A stretch of 64,000 nucleotides of DNA. It comes from CAIWHR01 sp963734085. GTDB taxonomy: Bacteria; Pseudomonadota; Gammaproteobacteria; Burkholderiales; Casimicrobiaceae. A program made the position numbers and the translations under genes. Position 1 is the first letter of the stretch. Each line of letters opens with the position of its first letter. The DNA lies in the NCBI GenBank assembly GCA_963734085.1, contig CAVTFT010000018.1, positions 50,069 to 114,068 of the forward strand. The letters are read 5' to 3'. Shown here piece after piece: positions 1 to 8,380 of this stretch. The notes under the pieces were generated by a model, which had not been told where the DNA came from, did no database searches, and worked only from the letters and a program-made list of their open reading frames with translations.

Positions 1-224
1 CCTTCGCACGCCTGAAGGCGCCGATCGCCTTCGACGCCCCGGACGGCAAGCCGGTCGCGCAAATCTTCGTGCTCCTCGTGCCCGAGCACGCCACCGAGCA
101 ACATCTGCAGCTCTTGTCCGAGCTCGCGCAGATGTTCTCCGAAAAAGGCTTTCGCGAGCGGCTCGCCGCGGCGCCGGACGCGCGCACGATCCACGAGGCC
201 TTTGTCGGCTGGGAACCGACATGA
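1..224 (+). CDS. ptsN: PTS IIA-Ntr protein, 3' end only
   Basis: The window opens inside this gene; the last 73 codons remain. The fragment is the C-terminal part of a PTS EIIA (mannitol/fructose-type) domain: it begins FARLKAPIAF and contains VAQIFVLLVPEHATEQHL, the usual strand-helix segment after the active-site histidine, which itself lies upstream of the window. EIIA-Ntr receives phosphate from NPr/HPr and regulates nitrogen, potassium and carbon functions rather than transporting sugar. The identification leans on the neighbours: hprK and rapZ follow directly, matching the proteobacterial rpoN-hpf-ptsN-hprK-rapZ order. About 100 bp without a clear gene separates it from hprK. Confidence 0.85.
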   Translation, partial: FARLKAPIAFDAPDGKPVAQIFVLLVPEHATEQHLQLLSELAQMFSEKGFRERLAAAPDARTIHEAFVGWEPT

Positions 225-323
225 GCCCGCCGATCGCGAATACCGGAGCGCGGAGCGCGAAGGTAAGCCAATGAGCAAACGGCAGCGCCATCGCCTGCGT
301 GATGCCTGGCCACGGGAGCGGAA

Positions 324-1286
324 GTGAGCGCCGACAGCGCCATGATGCGACAGGTCAGCGTCGAGAAATTCTTCGCCGACAACCAGGCGCGGCTCGGCAT
401 GACCTGGGTCGCTGCGCACCAGGGCGCCAACCGCGTGCTGACGGGCGACGCCGCGCTCAGGCCGACGATCGGCCAGGTCGGCCACATGAATTTCATCCAT
501 CCGTTCCGAATCCAGATTCTGGGCGCCGCCGAAGTCGCCTGGTTGCGCGCGCTGTCGGAGACCGCGCGCAAGGAATCGGTCGACCGGCTGTTCATGACGG
601 AGCTCGTCGCCATCATCGTCTCGAACAACGAGGAGGTGCCGGAATATCTCGCCCAGCAGTGCACGGCGCGCCACGTCGCGCTGTTCACGTCGGTGCAGCC
701 TTCGCCGCATCTGGTCGAGGTCATCCGACTGTACCTGTCACGCGTGCTCGCCGAATCGACGACGCTGCACGGCGTGTTCCTCGACGTGCTCGAGATGGGC
801 GTGCTGATCACCGGCGCATCGGCGATCGGCAAGAGCGAGCTTGCGCTGGAACTGATCTCGCGCGGCAACGGCCTCGTTGCCGACGACATCGTCGAGCTCT
901 ACCGGATCTCGCCCGATACGCTGGAGGGCCGCTGCCCCGGCGTGCTGCGCGACTTTCTCGAGGTCCGCGGCATCGGCATTCTCAACATCAGAACCATCTT
1001 CGGCGAGACCGCCGTGCGGCCGCGCAAGCTCCTCAAGCTGATGGTCCATCTCGAAGACCACAGCAACGAGGCCTTTTCGGAGCTGGACCGGCTGCAGGTC
1101 AATGCGACGTACCAGGAGATCCTCGGGGTCCCGGTGCGCAAGGTGACGATCCCCGTGGCCGCCGGTCGCAACCTCGCCGTGCTGGTGGAGGCGGCCGTGC
1201 GCAACTTCGTGCTGAATCAGAGGGGCATCGACAGCACGAAGGAATTCATAGAGCGGCAGCAGAAGCTGATGGACGACGGCGGTTGA
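324..1286 (+). CDS. hprK: HPr kinase/phosphorylase
   Basis: This bifunctional cytoplasmic enzyme phosphorylates and dephosphorylates a serine of HPr. At 320 residues it has the family's usual length. The Walker A loop GASAIGKS is at residues 164-171, preceded by the conserved LHG histidine (H149) and followed by ADD (D187-D188). The HprK signature VRGIGILNI lies at about 214-222. I use the GTG at 324; an ATG 18 bp downstream would remove six residues and is also possible. A tiny 18-codon frame (271-327, starting MSKRQRHR) ends over this GTG and might couple translation, but it has no other support. The gene sits between ptsN and rapZ as expected for betaproteobacteria. Confidence 0.95.
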   Translation: MSADSAMMRQVSVEKFFADNQARLGMTWVAAHQGANRVLTGDAALRPTIGQVGHMNFIHPFRIQILGAAEVAWLRALSETARKESVDRLFMTELVAIIVSNNEEVPEYLAQQCTARHVALFTSVQPSPHLVEVIRLYLSRVLAESTTLHGVFLDVLEMGVLITGASAIGKSELALELISRGNGLVADDIVELYRISPDTLEGRCPGVLRDFLEVRGIGILNIRTIFGETAVRPRKLLKLMVHLEDHSNEAFSELDRLQVNATYQEILGVPVRKVTIPVAAGRNLAVLVEAAVRNFVLNQRGIDSTKEFIERQQKLMDDGG

Positions 1287-1388
1287 CGGCGTAAACCCGC
1301 AGCGCTGCCGAAAGTTCGTCGCGTATCGGCTGCGCTGGTGAAAGTTTTCCGCCTGCCAATCCTGCGCGCAATTCGCGGATCGGATCGC

Positions 1389-2240
1389 ATGGACCTGCTG
1401 CTGATCGGCGGTGTTTCCGGCTCCGGCAAGAGTGTCGCACTCGCTGCACTCGAGGACTCGGGCTACTACGCCGTCAACAACCTGCCGTTGCCGCTGGTCG
1501 CGCAGACCGCGGACTATCTCGGGGCCGCGGGCCGCGACCGCGTCGCGATCGCGCTCGACGTCAAGACCGAGCCGGGCCTCGCAGGCCTCCCGGATACGAT
1601 CGAGCGACTGCGGGCCTCGGGCTGGAACGTGCGCTTTCTCTACCTCGATGCGAAGACGACCACTTTGGTCAAGCGCTTCTCCGAAACACGCCGGCGGCAC
1701 CCCTTCTCGAGCGACGCGCGGACGCTGACCGAGGCAATCGAGTACGAGCGCGGGCTCCTGGCCGAGGTGCGGCCGCTGGGCTTCGCGTTCGATACGAGTG
1801 AGCTGCCCGCGGCCGCATTGCGGGCGTGGATCAAGGATTTCATCAGCGTCGATGCATCGAAGCTCACGCTGCTGTTCGAGTCGTTCGGCTTCAAGCACGG
1901 CGTTCCGCTCGACGCCGATCTGGTGTTCGACGTGCGCTGCCTGCCGAACCCGCATTACGAGGCCGCGCTGCAGCCGCTGACCGGAGAGGACGCGGCGGTG
2001 ATCGCGTTCCTCGAGAAAATGCCCGAGGTCGAGCGCATGTACACCGACATTTACCATTTCGTCGGCAGCTGGCTGCCCGACTACGCCCGCGACAACCGCA
2101 ACTACCTCACGGTGGCGATCGGCTGCACCGGCGGGCGCCATCGCTCCGTCTATCTCGTCGAGCGCCTCGCGCGGGCGTTTTCCCCGCGATACCAAGTCCT
2201 CACGCGCCATCGCGAGCTCGGCGGAGCGCCGGACTCGTAG
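1389..2240 (+). CDS. rapZ: RNase adapter protein RapZ
   Basis: This P-loop protein binds nucleotide and small RNAs. In enterobacteria it guides RNase E to the GlmZ sRNA and so tunes glucosamine-6-phosphate synthase. The N-terminus has GGVSGSGKS (residues 7-15). The C-terminal half carries the RapZ block with YTDIYHFVGSWLP and the highly conserved GCTGGRHRSV. From the ATG at 1389 the product is 283 residues, essentially the E. coli length. An upstream in-frame GTG at 1338 would add 17 residues without family support, so I prefer 1389. It lies about 100 bp downstream of hprK in the same direction. Whether GlmZ-type sRNAs exist here cannot be told from the window. Confidence 0.93.
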   Translation: MDLLLIGGVSGSGKSVALAALEDSGYYAVNNLPLPLVAQTADYLGAAGRDRVAIALDVKTEPGLAGLPDTIERLRASGWNVRFLYLDAKTTTLVKRFSETRRRHPFSSDARTLTEAIEYERGLLAEVRPLGFAFDTSELPAAALRAWIKDFISVDASKLTLLFESFGFKHGVPLDADLVFDVRCLPNPHYEAALQPLTGEDAAVIAFLEKMPEVERMYTDIYHFVGSWLPDYARDNRNYLTVAIGCTGGRHRSVYLVERLARAFSPRYQVLTRHRELGGAPDS

Positions 2241-2302
2241 GCCGCGCCAAGACGAGTCGCGCGGCCGTCCCGCCAATGATGCCGATCGGATAAGATTCGA
2301 CT

Positions 2303-2953
2303 ATGACCGGGCCGCGCACGATTACGCTGGCGTTCACCGGCGCATCGGGAATGCCCTACGGCTTGCGCCTGCTCGAGTGCCTCCTCGAGGCCGATCGGCG
2401 CGTCTTTCTGCTCTATTCGCCCGCGGCGCAGGTCGTCGCGAAACAGGAATGCGATCTCGTGTTGCCGCCGCAACCACGCGAGGCAACGCGTCTGCTGTCC
2501 GAACGTTACGGCGCGCGCGACGGGCAGCTCACCGTGTTCGGCCGCGAGGACTGGATGGCGCCCATCGCGTCGGGGTCCAACGCCGCCGAGGCGATGGCGA
2601 TCTGCCCCTGCACAATGGGGACGCTGGGCGCGATCGCCGGCGGCCTGGCCGACAACCTGATCGAGCGCGCCGCGGACGTCATGCTGAAGGAGCGGCGTCT
2701 GCTGGTGCTCGTCCCGCGCGAGACGCCGTTGTCGGCCATCCATCTCGAGAACATGCTAAAGCTCGCGCGCGCCGGCGCGGTCATCGTCCCGCCGGCGCCG
2801 GGGTTCTACGATCGCCCGCAAACGCTCGCCGATCTCGTCGATTTCGTCGTCGCGCGCGTTCTCGACCAGTTGCGCGTGCCGCACGCGCTCGGGCCACGGT
2901 GGGGCGAGGAGCGCAGCGACACGGGACCCGTCGCGGGCACGAAGTCGGTGTGA
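2303..2953 (+). CDS. ubiX: Flavin prenyltransferase UbiX
   Basis: UbiX joins dimethylallyl phosphate to reduced FMN, making the prenylated flavin cofactor of UbiD-type decarboxylases in ubiquinone synthesis. The 216-residue product begins with the flavin-binding segment TLAFTGASGMPYG (residues 8-20). It contains the conserved VPRETPLSAIHLENML block and the APGFYDRPQTLADLVDFVV block near the C-terminus. The acidic and glycine-rich tail after about residue 195 is longer than in E. coli. Its stop codon overlaps the start of the next gene by one base (TGATG), so the two are probably translationally coupled. Confidence 0.95.
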   Translation: MTGPRTITLAFTGASGMPYGLRLLECLLEADRRVFLLYSPAAQVVAKQECDLVLPPQPREATRLLSERYGARDGQLTVFGREDWMAPIASGSNAAEAMAICPCTMGTLGAIAGGLADNLIERAADVMLKERRLLVLVPRETPLSAIHLENMLKLARAGAVIVPPAPGFYDRPQTLADLVDFVVARVLDQLRVPHALGPRWGEERSDTGPVAGTKSV

Positions 2954-3582
2954 TGTTTTCCTTTCTCAGGGGCGCTGCCGACCGCCGGCCGTTTGCGCTA
3001 CCGCTCTTCCTTCTGAAGACGGTGCTCTTCCCCGGCGGCGTGCTGCCGCTCAAGGTCTTCGAGCAGCGCTATATCGAAATGGCGAAGGCGTGCTTCAAGG
3101 ACGGCGCGCCGTTCGGCGTTTGCCTGCTCACGCAGGGCGAGGAGGTCGCCCGGAATGCCGGCGATGCGCTGCAATTCGCGCCCGTCGGCACGATGGCGAT
3201 GCTCTCGGCGTGGGACATGCCGCAGCTCGGCATCCTGCACGTCACGGCGACCGGCGGCATGCGTTTCCAGGTGCAATCGCACATTGTGCAACCCGATGGC
3301 CTGGTCGTCGCCGAGGTCGCGCGGATCCCCGTCGAACCCGCGGTCGCGCTTCCCGAGGGTTACGCGCCGCTCGCAAAGCTCCTCGAGCTCCTCGCGAGCC
3401 GCGTCGGGACACGCCAGTTTCCGGAGGTTCATTCGTTCGACGATGCCTCGTGGGTCGGGCACCGGCTGGCCGAGCTCTTGCCGTTGCCGCTCGCAGTGAA
3501 GCAGGGAATGCTCGAGATCAACGACAGCGAAGTGCGGCTGCAGCTCCTGCAGAAGTTCCTGCACCAGCAAGGCTTGCTCTAG
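2953..3582 (+). CDS. Lon N-terminal-like substrate-binding domain protein
   Basis: This 209-residue protein consists only of the Lon N-terminal (LON-substrate-binding/PUA-like) fold, with no ATPase or protease part. Recognisable blocks are LPLFLLKTVLFPGGVLPLKV near residues 16-35, followed by FEQRYIEM and the ITATGG-type strand (HVTATGGMRFQV). Stand-alone proteins of this kind are common in proteobacteria and are often annotated as peptidase S16 or Lon-domain proteins; their substrate is generally unknown. The ATG at 2953 overlaps the ubiX stop, which fixes the start and suggests co-expression. A protease function is not implied. Confidence 0.85.
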   Translation: MFSFLRGAADRRPFALPLFLLKTVLFPGGVLPLKVFEQRYIEMAKACFKDGAPFGVCLLTQGEEVARNAGDALQFAPVGTMAMLSAWDMPQLGILHVTATGGMRFQVQSHIVQPDGLVVAEVARIPVEPAVALPEGYAPLAKLLELLASRVGTRQFPEVHSFDDASWVGHRLAELLPLPLAVKQGMLEINDSEVRLQLLQKFLHQQGLL

Positions 3583-3607
3583 CGAGCGACCCGGCGTTCG
3601 CGAGCCG

Positions 3608-3613
3608 GTATAA
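3608..3613 (+). promoter_or_regulatory. Candidate -10 box upstream of yebC
   Basis: A perfect TATAAT lies 38 bp before the yebC ATG, in the only gap between the Lon-domain gene and yebC. The -35 region at the usual distance is weak, so this is a -10 match only. Confidence 0.45.
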
Positions 3614-3651
3614 TTTCCGTCTCTCTTGCAGCGCATGCGACCGGAGCGACG

Positions 3652-4377
3652 ATGGCGGGCCACAGCAAATGGGCGAACATCAAGCACAGGAAGGCGGCCA
3701 CCGACGCGAAGCGCGGCAAGATCTTCACCCGGCTCATCAAGGAAATCACCGTTGCCGCGCGGCTCGGGGGTGCCGATGCGTCGATGAATCCACGGCTGCG
3801 CCTCGCCATCGACAAGGCGACCGCGAACAACATGCCGAAGGACACGATCGAGCGTGCGGCAAAACGCGGTGCCGGTGAGCTCGAAGGTGTCGCGTACGAG
3901 GAAATCCGTTACGAAGGCTACGGGATCAGCGGCGCGGCGGTGATCGTCGACTGCATGACCGACAATCGGACGCGCACCGTCGCCGACGTGCGGCACGCGT
4001 TTGCGAAGCACGGCGGCAACCTCGGCACCGACGGCTCCGTCGCGTTCCTGTTCAAGCACTGCGGCCAGCTTGTCTTCGCCCCCGGCACCGACGAGAACAA
4101 GCTGATGGAGGCCGCGCTCGACGCGGGCGCGGAGGACGTCATCGCCAACGACGACCGCAGCCTCGAGGTCATCACGGGGCCGCACGATTTCGTCGCTGTC
4201 AAGGATGCGCTTTTCAAGTCGGGATTTACGCCCGAATTCGCCGAAGTGACGATGAAGCCTGCGACGGAGGTCGAGATGAAGGGCGAGGACGCGATGCGCA
4301 TGCAGAAGCTCCTCGACGCCATCGAGGCCATCGACGACGTGCAGAACGTGTACACGAACGCCGTCATCGACGAGTAG
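3652..4377 (+). CDS. YebC/PmpR family regulatory protein
   Basis: This is a 241-residue member of the YebC/TACO1 family. It starts with the hallmark MAGHSKWANIKHRKAA and carries the family segments AARLGGADASMNPRLRLAI and GGNLGTDGSV. Family members have been described both as DNA-binding regulators (PmpR) and as ribosome-associated factors that relieve stalling on proline-rich stretches. It lies just upstream of ruvC-ruvA-ruvB, the usual position in proteobacteria. A TATAAT element precedes it at 3608. The start is unambiguous because the conserved N-terminus begins at the ATG. Confidence 0.95.
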   Translation: MAGHSKWANIKHRKAATDAKRGKIFTRLIKEITVAARLGGADASMNPRLRLAIDKATANNMPKDTIERAAKRGAGELEGVAYEEIRYEGYGISGAAVIVDCMTDNRTRTVADVRHAFAKHGGNLGTDGSVAFLFKHCGQLVFAPGTDENKLMEAALDAGAEDVIANDDRSLEVITGPHDFVAVKDALFKSGFTPEFAEVTMKPATEVEMKGEDAMRMQKLLDAIEAIDDVQNVYTNAVIDE

Positions 4378-4388
4378 CCAACGCGTTC

Positions 4389-4940
4389 GTGAGCCTCGCC
4401 CCGTCGGCAAGCGTGTCAGTCCGGTGCATCCTCGGCATCGACCCTGGACTGCGGGTGACCGGATTCGGCGTCATCCGAGTCACCGGGAACACGCTCGACT
4501 ACATCACCTGCGGCTGCATCCGGTCGAGCGAGGGCGAGATGCCGGACCGGCTGCGCGTGATCCTCACCGATCTCGGCGAAGTGATCGCGCAGCATCGTCC
4601 GACCGAGGTCGCGGTCGAAAAAGTCTTTGTCAACGTCAACCCGCAATCGACGTTGCTGCTCGGGCAGGCCCGCGGGGCCGCAATTTCCGCTGCCGTGCTC
4701 GCTCGCCTCCCGGTCGCCGAGTACACGGCACTGCAGGTGAAGCAGGCGGTGGTCGGACACGGCAAGGCGGCGAAGGAACAAGTGCAGGAAATGGTCCGGC
4801 GTCTGCTGAATCTGCCCGGGGCGCCGTCGCCGGATGCCGCCGATGCGCTTGCCTGCGCAATCGCGCATGCACACGGCGCGCAGGGATTGGGCGGCTTGCG
4901 CAAGGCTGGGTTCCGCGTCCGCGGTGGACGGCTAGTCTGA
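4389..4940 (+). CDS. ruvC: Holliday junction resolvase RuvC
   Basis: RuvC is a dimeric endonuclease that cleaves Holliday junctions moved by RuvAB. The RNase H-like core begins with ILGIDPGLRVTGFGVI, whose aspartate (D18 in this frame) is the first catalytic acid. AVEKVF supplies the glutamate, and DAADALACAIAHAH the final two aspartates. The frame opens with GTG at 4389; a second in-frame GTG at 4413 gives MSVRCILGIDPG, closer to the usual N-terminus, and may be the true start. The gene is 11 bp after yebC and 88 bp before ruvA. Confidence 0.94.
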   Translation: MSLAPSASVSVRCILGIDPGLRVTGFGVIRVTGNTLDYITCGCIRSSEGEMPDRLRVILTDLGEVIAQHRPTEVAVEKVFVNVNPQSTLLLGQARGAAISAAVLARLPVAEYTALQVKQAVVGHGKAAKEQVQEMVRRLLNLPGAPSPDAADALACAIAHAHGAQGLGGLRKAGFRVRGGRLV

Positions 4941-5028
4941 TGCTGGCAAGCACTCGGCAACGAACGGCGGGCCGCACCTCGCTTTGCTGCCCGCCGTGCC
5001 ATAATCCCGCACAGAGCCCGCCTCGCCC

Positions 5029-5610
5029 ATGATCGGCCGCCTCACCGGAATCCTCGTCGAAAAGAATCCGCCGCAGCTCCTGCTCGACGTGCAGGGCGTA
5101 GCGTACGAGGTGGACGTACCGATGAGCACGTTCTACTACCTGCCGGCAACCGGTGAACAAGTCGTCCTCTTCACGCACCTCGTCGTGCGCGAGGACGCCC
5201 ATCTGCTGTTCGGCTTTGGCAGCGAAGCCGAGCGCCGCGCGTTCCGCCAGTTGCTGAAGATCAGCGGTGTCGGCGCGCGTACCGCGCTATCGGTGCTTTC
5301 CGGCCTGTCGGTTGCAGAGCTTGCGCAGGCGGTGACGATGCAGGACACCGGTCGCCTCACCAAGATTCCCGGGATCGGCAAGAAGACCGCCGAGCGCCTG
5401 TTGCTGGAGTTGAAGGACAAGCTCGCCGCCGATCTCACGACGGCCGTCGGCGTCCATCGCGCACCGCCCGTCTCGTCCGATATTCTGAATGCGCTTGTCG
5501 CGCTCGGTTACAGCGACAAGGAGGCGGTCGCAGCAGTCAAGAAACTACCCGATGGGCTCGCGGTGGGCGACGGGATCCGCCAGGCGTTGAAGCTGCTTGC
5601 CAAGGCATGA
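5029..5610 (+). CDS. ruvA: Holliday junction branch migration protein RuvA
   Basis: RuvA tetramers bind the four-way junction and recruit the RuvB motor. The 193-residue product begins MIGRLTGILVEKNPPQLLLD, a typical OB-fold start. It has two helix-hairpin-helix elements (LLKISGVGARTALSVLSGL and LTKIPGIGKKTAERLLLEL). The C-terminal domain III (ILNALVALGYSDKEAVAAV) contacts RuvB. A CATAAT hexamer about 30 bp upstream is a possible -10 box. The gene is 7 bp upstream of the ruvB start. Confidence 0.96.
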   Translation: MIGRLTGILVEKNPPQLLLDVQGVAYEVDVPMSTFYYLPATGEQVVLFTHLVVREDAHLLFGFGSEAERRAFRQLLKISGVGARTALSVLSGLSVAELAQAVTMQDTGRLTKIPGIGKKTAERLLLELKDKLAADLTTAVGVHRAPPVSSDILNALVALGYSDKEAVAAVKKLPDGLAVGDGIRQALKLLAKA

Positions 5611-5617
5611 GCGCGCG

Positions 5618-6670
5618 ATGACGATCGAAAGCGACGAGTTGAACCGCCTGGTCGCCGGCAAGGTCGCCGGCAGCGCAGAAGTCGAGGTCGAGCGCACGCT
5701 GCGTCCGCGCGCGCTCGACGAGTACGTCGGACAGGAAAAGATCCGCGGCCAGCTGTCGATCTTCATCGAGGCGGCGGTGAAGCGCAAGGAGTCGCTCGAC
5801 CACGTGCTGCTGTTCGGGCCGCCGGGTCTGGGCAAGACGACGCTGTCGCACATCATCGCGCACGAGCTCGGCGTGAACCTCCGGCAGACCTCCGGCCCGG
5901 TGCTCGAGCGCGCCGGCGATCTCGCGGCGCTCCTCACCAATCTCGAGCCGCATGATGTGCTGTTCATCGACGAGATCCACCGGCTCTCGCCCGTCGTCGA
6001 GGAAATCCTTTATCCGGCGCTCGAGGACTTCCAGATCGACATCATGATTGGCGAGGGTCCGGCGGCGCGCAGCGTGAAGCTCGACCTGCCGCCGTTCACG
6101 CTGGTCGGCGCGACGACGCGTGCCGGCATGCTGACGAACCCGTTGCGCGACCGTTTCGGCATCGTCGCGCGGCTCGAGTTCTACACGCCCGAGGAGCTGA
6201 CGCGCATCGTCACCCGCTCGGCGGGGCTCCTCAACATCGCGATCGATCCCGACGGCGCGCTCGAAATCGCGCGTCGCTCGCGCGGCACGCCGCGGATCGT
6301 CAACCGGCTCCTGCGCCGGGTCCGCGATTTCGCCGAGGTGCGCGCCGACGGCGAGATCACCCATCGGGTCGCCCGCGACGCGCTGGCGATGCTCGACGTC
6401 GATCTTTCCGGCCTCGACGTGATGGACCGCAAGCTCCTGCGCACGGTGCTCGACAAGTTCGCGGGCGGCCCGGTCGGCATCGACAATCTGGCCGCGGCGA
6501 TCGGCGAAGAGCGCGACACGATCGAAGACGTGCTGGAGCCGTTCCTGATCCAGCAAGGCTTTCTCCAGCGGACCTCGCGCGGTCGCGTCGCCACGGTGCT
6601 TTCCTATCGGCATTTCGGGCTGACGCCGCCGACGCCGGGCGCGGCCGCGGATCTCTTCCCTTCCGAATGA
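5618..6670 (+). CDS. ruvB: Holliday junction branch migration ATPase RuvB
   Basis: RuvB is the AAA+ hexameric motor of RuvABC. From the ATG at 5618 it is 350 residues, starting MTIESDELNRLV. The Walker A loop is GPPGLGKTTLS and Walker B is VLFIDEIHRL; sensor regions and the GTPRIVNRLLRRVRDFA segment follow. The winged-helix C-terminus contains GPVGIDNLAAAIGEE and ends in a short acidic tail. An in-frame ATG at 5597 would overlap ruvA and add seven unconserved residues, so I prefer 5618. The 208 bp after it hold no convincing gene, only small GC-rich inverted repeats. Confidence 0.96.
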   Translation: MTIESDELNRLVAGKVAGSAEVEVERTLRPRALDEYVGQEKIRGQLSIFIEAAVKRKESLDHVLLFGPPGLGKTTLSHIIAHELGVNLRQTSGPVLERAGDLAALLTNLEPHDVLFIDEIHRLSPVVEEILYPALEDFQIDIMIGEGPAARSVKLDLPPFTLVGATTRAGMLTNPLRDRFGIVARLEFYTPEELTRIVTRSAGLLNIAIDPDGALEIARRSRGTPRIVNRLLRRVRDFAEVRADGEITHRVARDALAMLDVDLSGLDVMDRKLLRTVLDKFAGGPVGIDNLAAAIGEERDTIEDVLEPFLIQQGFLQRTSRGRVATVLSYRHFGLTPPTPGAAADLFPSE

Positions 6671-6878
6671 GGAAGCGGGGCGGAGCGTGGGCCCGAGGAC
6701 GCCCGCGCGAGCAGGGCGAAGCCAAGGAGCGAAGCTCGCGTCTGCGAGCGCGGGTGGCGGCCGACCCCGAGACGCCGCGAGGACAGGCTCATTGTGTGGA
6801 GGCCGCGCGTCCGCGAGCGATTGAGCGCGGCCGACGCAGCGACCCATCGCGCAGGAAGAAACGTGCGGAGGCCGCGGT

Positions 6879-7292
6879 ATGATGGCGCGCGAGACCTTTC
6901 GCTTCCCCGTCCGCGTTTATTACGAGGACACCGACGCCGCCGGCGTCGTCTACTACGCGAACTACCTCAAGTTCATGGAGCGCGCGCGCACGGAATGGCT
7001 CTCGGCGCTGGGTTTCGACCTCGCGGCGATCGAGCGCGAGCAGGGCATCGTGTTCGTCGTGCATCGCGTCGAGATCGACTTTCGCCAACCGGCGCAACTT
7101 TCCGACCGGCTCGACGTCTCAATGACGCTTACCGACCTCGGCCGCGCGCGCATTCTGGCCGATCAGGAGATCCGCCGCGGCAGCGAGCTCCTCACCCAGG
7201 CGCGAGTCGCGCTCGCGTGCATCAATCCATCCACCCGGCGCCCGGCGCGCATTCCCGCGCCGCTCTTCGCCCGCATGGAGGCCCTGCTTTGA
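6879..7292 (+). CDS. ybgC: Tol-Pal-associated acyl-CoA thioesterase YbgC
   Basis: This is a 137-residue hot-dog-fold thioesterase of the 4-hydroxybenzoyl-CoA thioesterase type. The signature YYEDTDAAGVVYYANYLKFM, with the catalytic aspartate, is at about residues 13-32. YbgC hydrolyses acyl-CoAs and is encoded at the head of tol-pal operons in most proteobacteria, as here. Two adjacent ATGs (6879 and 6882) could serve as start. The stop codon overlaps the TTG start of tolQ, so translation is probably coupled. Confidence 0.94.
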   Translation: MMARETFRFPVRVYYEDTDAAGVVYYANYLKFMERARTEWLSALGFDLAAIEREQGIVFVVHRVEIDFRQPAQLSDRLDVSMTLTDLGRARILADQEIRRGSELLTQARVALACINPSTRRPARIPAPLFARMEALL

Positions 7293-7957
7293 ACGTTCAT
7301 CCTGATCTGTCCTTCGCCGTTCTGGTCGCGCAGGCGTCGGTCGTCGTCCAGGCCGTGCTCGTCCTGCTGCTCGCGGCGTCGGTGTGGTCGTGGTGGCGGA
7401 TCTTCCTCAAGCTGTTCCAGTTGAAACGCACGGCGCGCGACACCGATGCGTTCGAAGACCAGTTCTGGAAGGGTGGCGACCTCAACGCGCTGTACCAGAG
7501 CGCGAGCCAGTCGCTCACCGGCAGCGGGCTCGAGCATATCTTCACCGCCGGCTTTCGCGAATACTCGAAGCACCGCCGGCAGGGCAGCAATGCCGCAGTG
7601 ACGCTCGATAGCGCGCGCCGCGCGATGCGGGCCGCCTACCAGCGCGAGGTCGACGCGCTCGACGCGCATCTCGCGGGCCTCGCCACTGTCGGCTCGGTCT
7701 CGCCGTATGTCGGCCTGTTCGGCACGGTGTGGGGCATCATGAATGCGTTTCGCGGCCTCGCCAACGTAAGCCAGGCGACGCTCGCCGCCGTCGCGCCGGG
7801 TATCGCCGAAGCGCTGATTGCCACGGCGATCGGCCTCTTCGCCGCGATTCCCGCCGTCGTCGCCTACAACCGCTACACTCACGACGTCGACCGGCTTTCG
7901 GTGCGCTACGAGACGTTCATCGAGGAGTTCTCGAACATCCTGCAAAGGCAGGGGTAG
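7289..7957 (+). CDS. tolQ: Tol-Pal system proton channel subunit TolQ
   Basis: TolQ is an inner-membrane MotA/ExbB-family protein that forms the proton-driven motor with TolR and energises TolA. I place the start at the TTG at 7289, overlapping the ybgC stop (TTGA). This gives 222 residues beginning MNVHPDLSFAVLV, with the first membrane helix at once. The ExbB/TolQ core is clear: YVGLFGTVWGIMNAFRGL and the paired membrane segments IAEALIATAIGLFAAIPAVV. A longer upstream reading is open but lies inside ybgC and lacks family support. tolR follows after 6 bp. Confidence 0.92.
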   Translation: MNVHPDLSFAVLVAQASVVVQAVLVLLLAASVWSWWRIFLKLFQLKRTARDTDAFEDQFWKGGDLNALYQSASQSLTGSGLEHIFTAGFREYSKHRRQGSNAAVTLDSARRAMRAAYQREVDALDAHLAGLATVGSVSPYVGLFGTVWGIMNAFRGLANVSQATLAAVAPGIAEALIATAIGLFAAIPAVVAYNRYTHDVDRLSVRYETFIEEFSNILQRQG

Positions 7958-7963
7958 TCGCCA

Positions 7964-8377
7964 ATGCGGCGCGCGCGAAAATCGATCAACCAGATCAACG
8001 TCGTTCCGTACATCGACGTGATGCTGGTGCTGCTCGTGATCTTCATGGTCACGGCCCCCCTCGTCAATCCGGGCGAGATCGAGCTGCCGTCGGTCGGATC
8101 GCGGCTCACCGCGCCTTCTCAGCCGCTCGAAGTCACGCTGCGCACCGATCGCACGCTGCTCCTTCTCGATCGCCAGGCCGGCGGACCGGCGATCGCCGTG
8201 TCGCGCGACGAACTGGTGGCGCGCATCCGCGAAAAGCAGGCGAAGATCCCCGACCAGCCGGTCGTGATCGCCGCCGACAAGTCGGCGCGCTACGAGGATG
8301 TGCTCGGCGTGCTCGATCTTCTGCAGCGCAGCGGCGCGAAAAAGGTCGGCCTGCTCGCGCGACCGCCCGGAACCTGA
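7964..8377 (+). CDS. tolR: Tol-Pal system protein TolR
   Basis: TolR is an ExbD-family protein with one N-terminal membrane helix and a periplasmic domain. The 137-residue product begins MRRARKSINQINVVPYIDVM; the aspartate in the helix (D18) is the expected proton-carrying residue, followed by LVLLVIFMVTAPLV. The periplasmic part retains VVIAADKSARYEDVLGVLD. It lies between tolQ and tolA, with gaps of 6 and 3 bp, so the three genes form one transcription unit. Confidence 0.95.
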   Translation: MRRARKSINQINVVPYIDVMLVLLVIFMVTAPLVNPGEIELPSVGSRLTAPSQPLEVTLRTDRTLLLLDRQAGGPAIAVSRDELVARIREKQAKIPDQPVVIAADKSARYEDVLGVLDLLQRSGAKKVGLLARPPGT

Positions 8378-8380
8378 CGA

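Noticed and set aside
271..327. 18-codon leader peptide before hprK
   Set aside because: It ends over the hprK GTG, but it is too short and without a clear ribosome site to list as a gene.
6667..6882. 71-codon frame between ruvB and ybgC
   Set aside because: It starts inside the ruvB stop region, is Arg/Ala-rich, and shows no ribosome site or family pattern; the 208 bp look non-coding.
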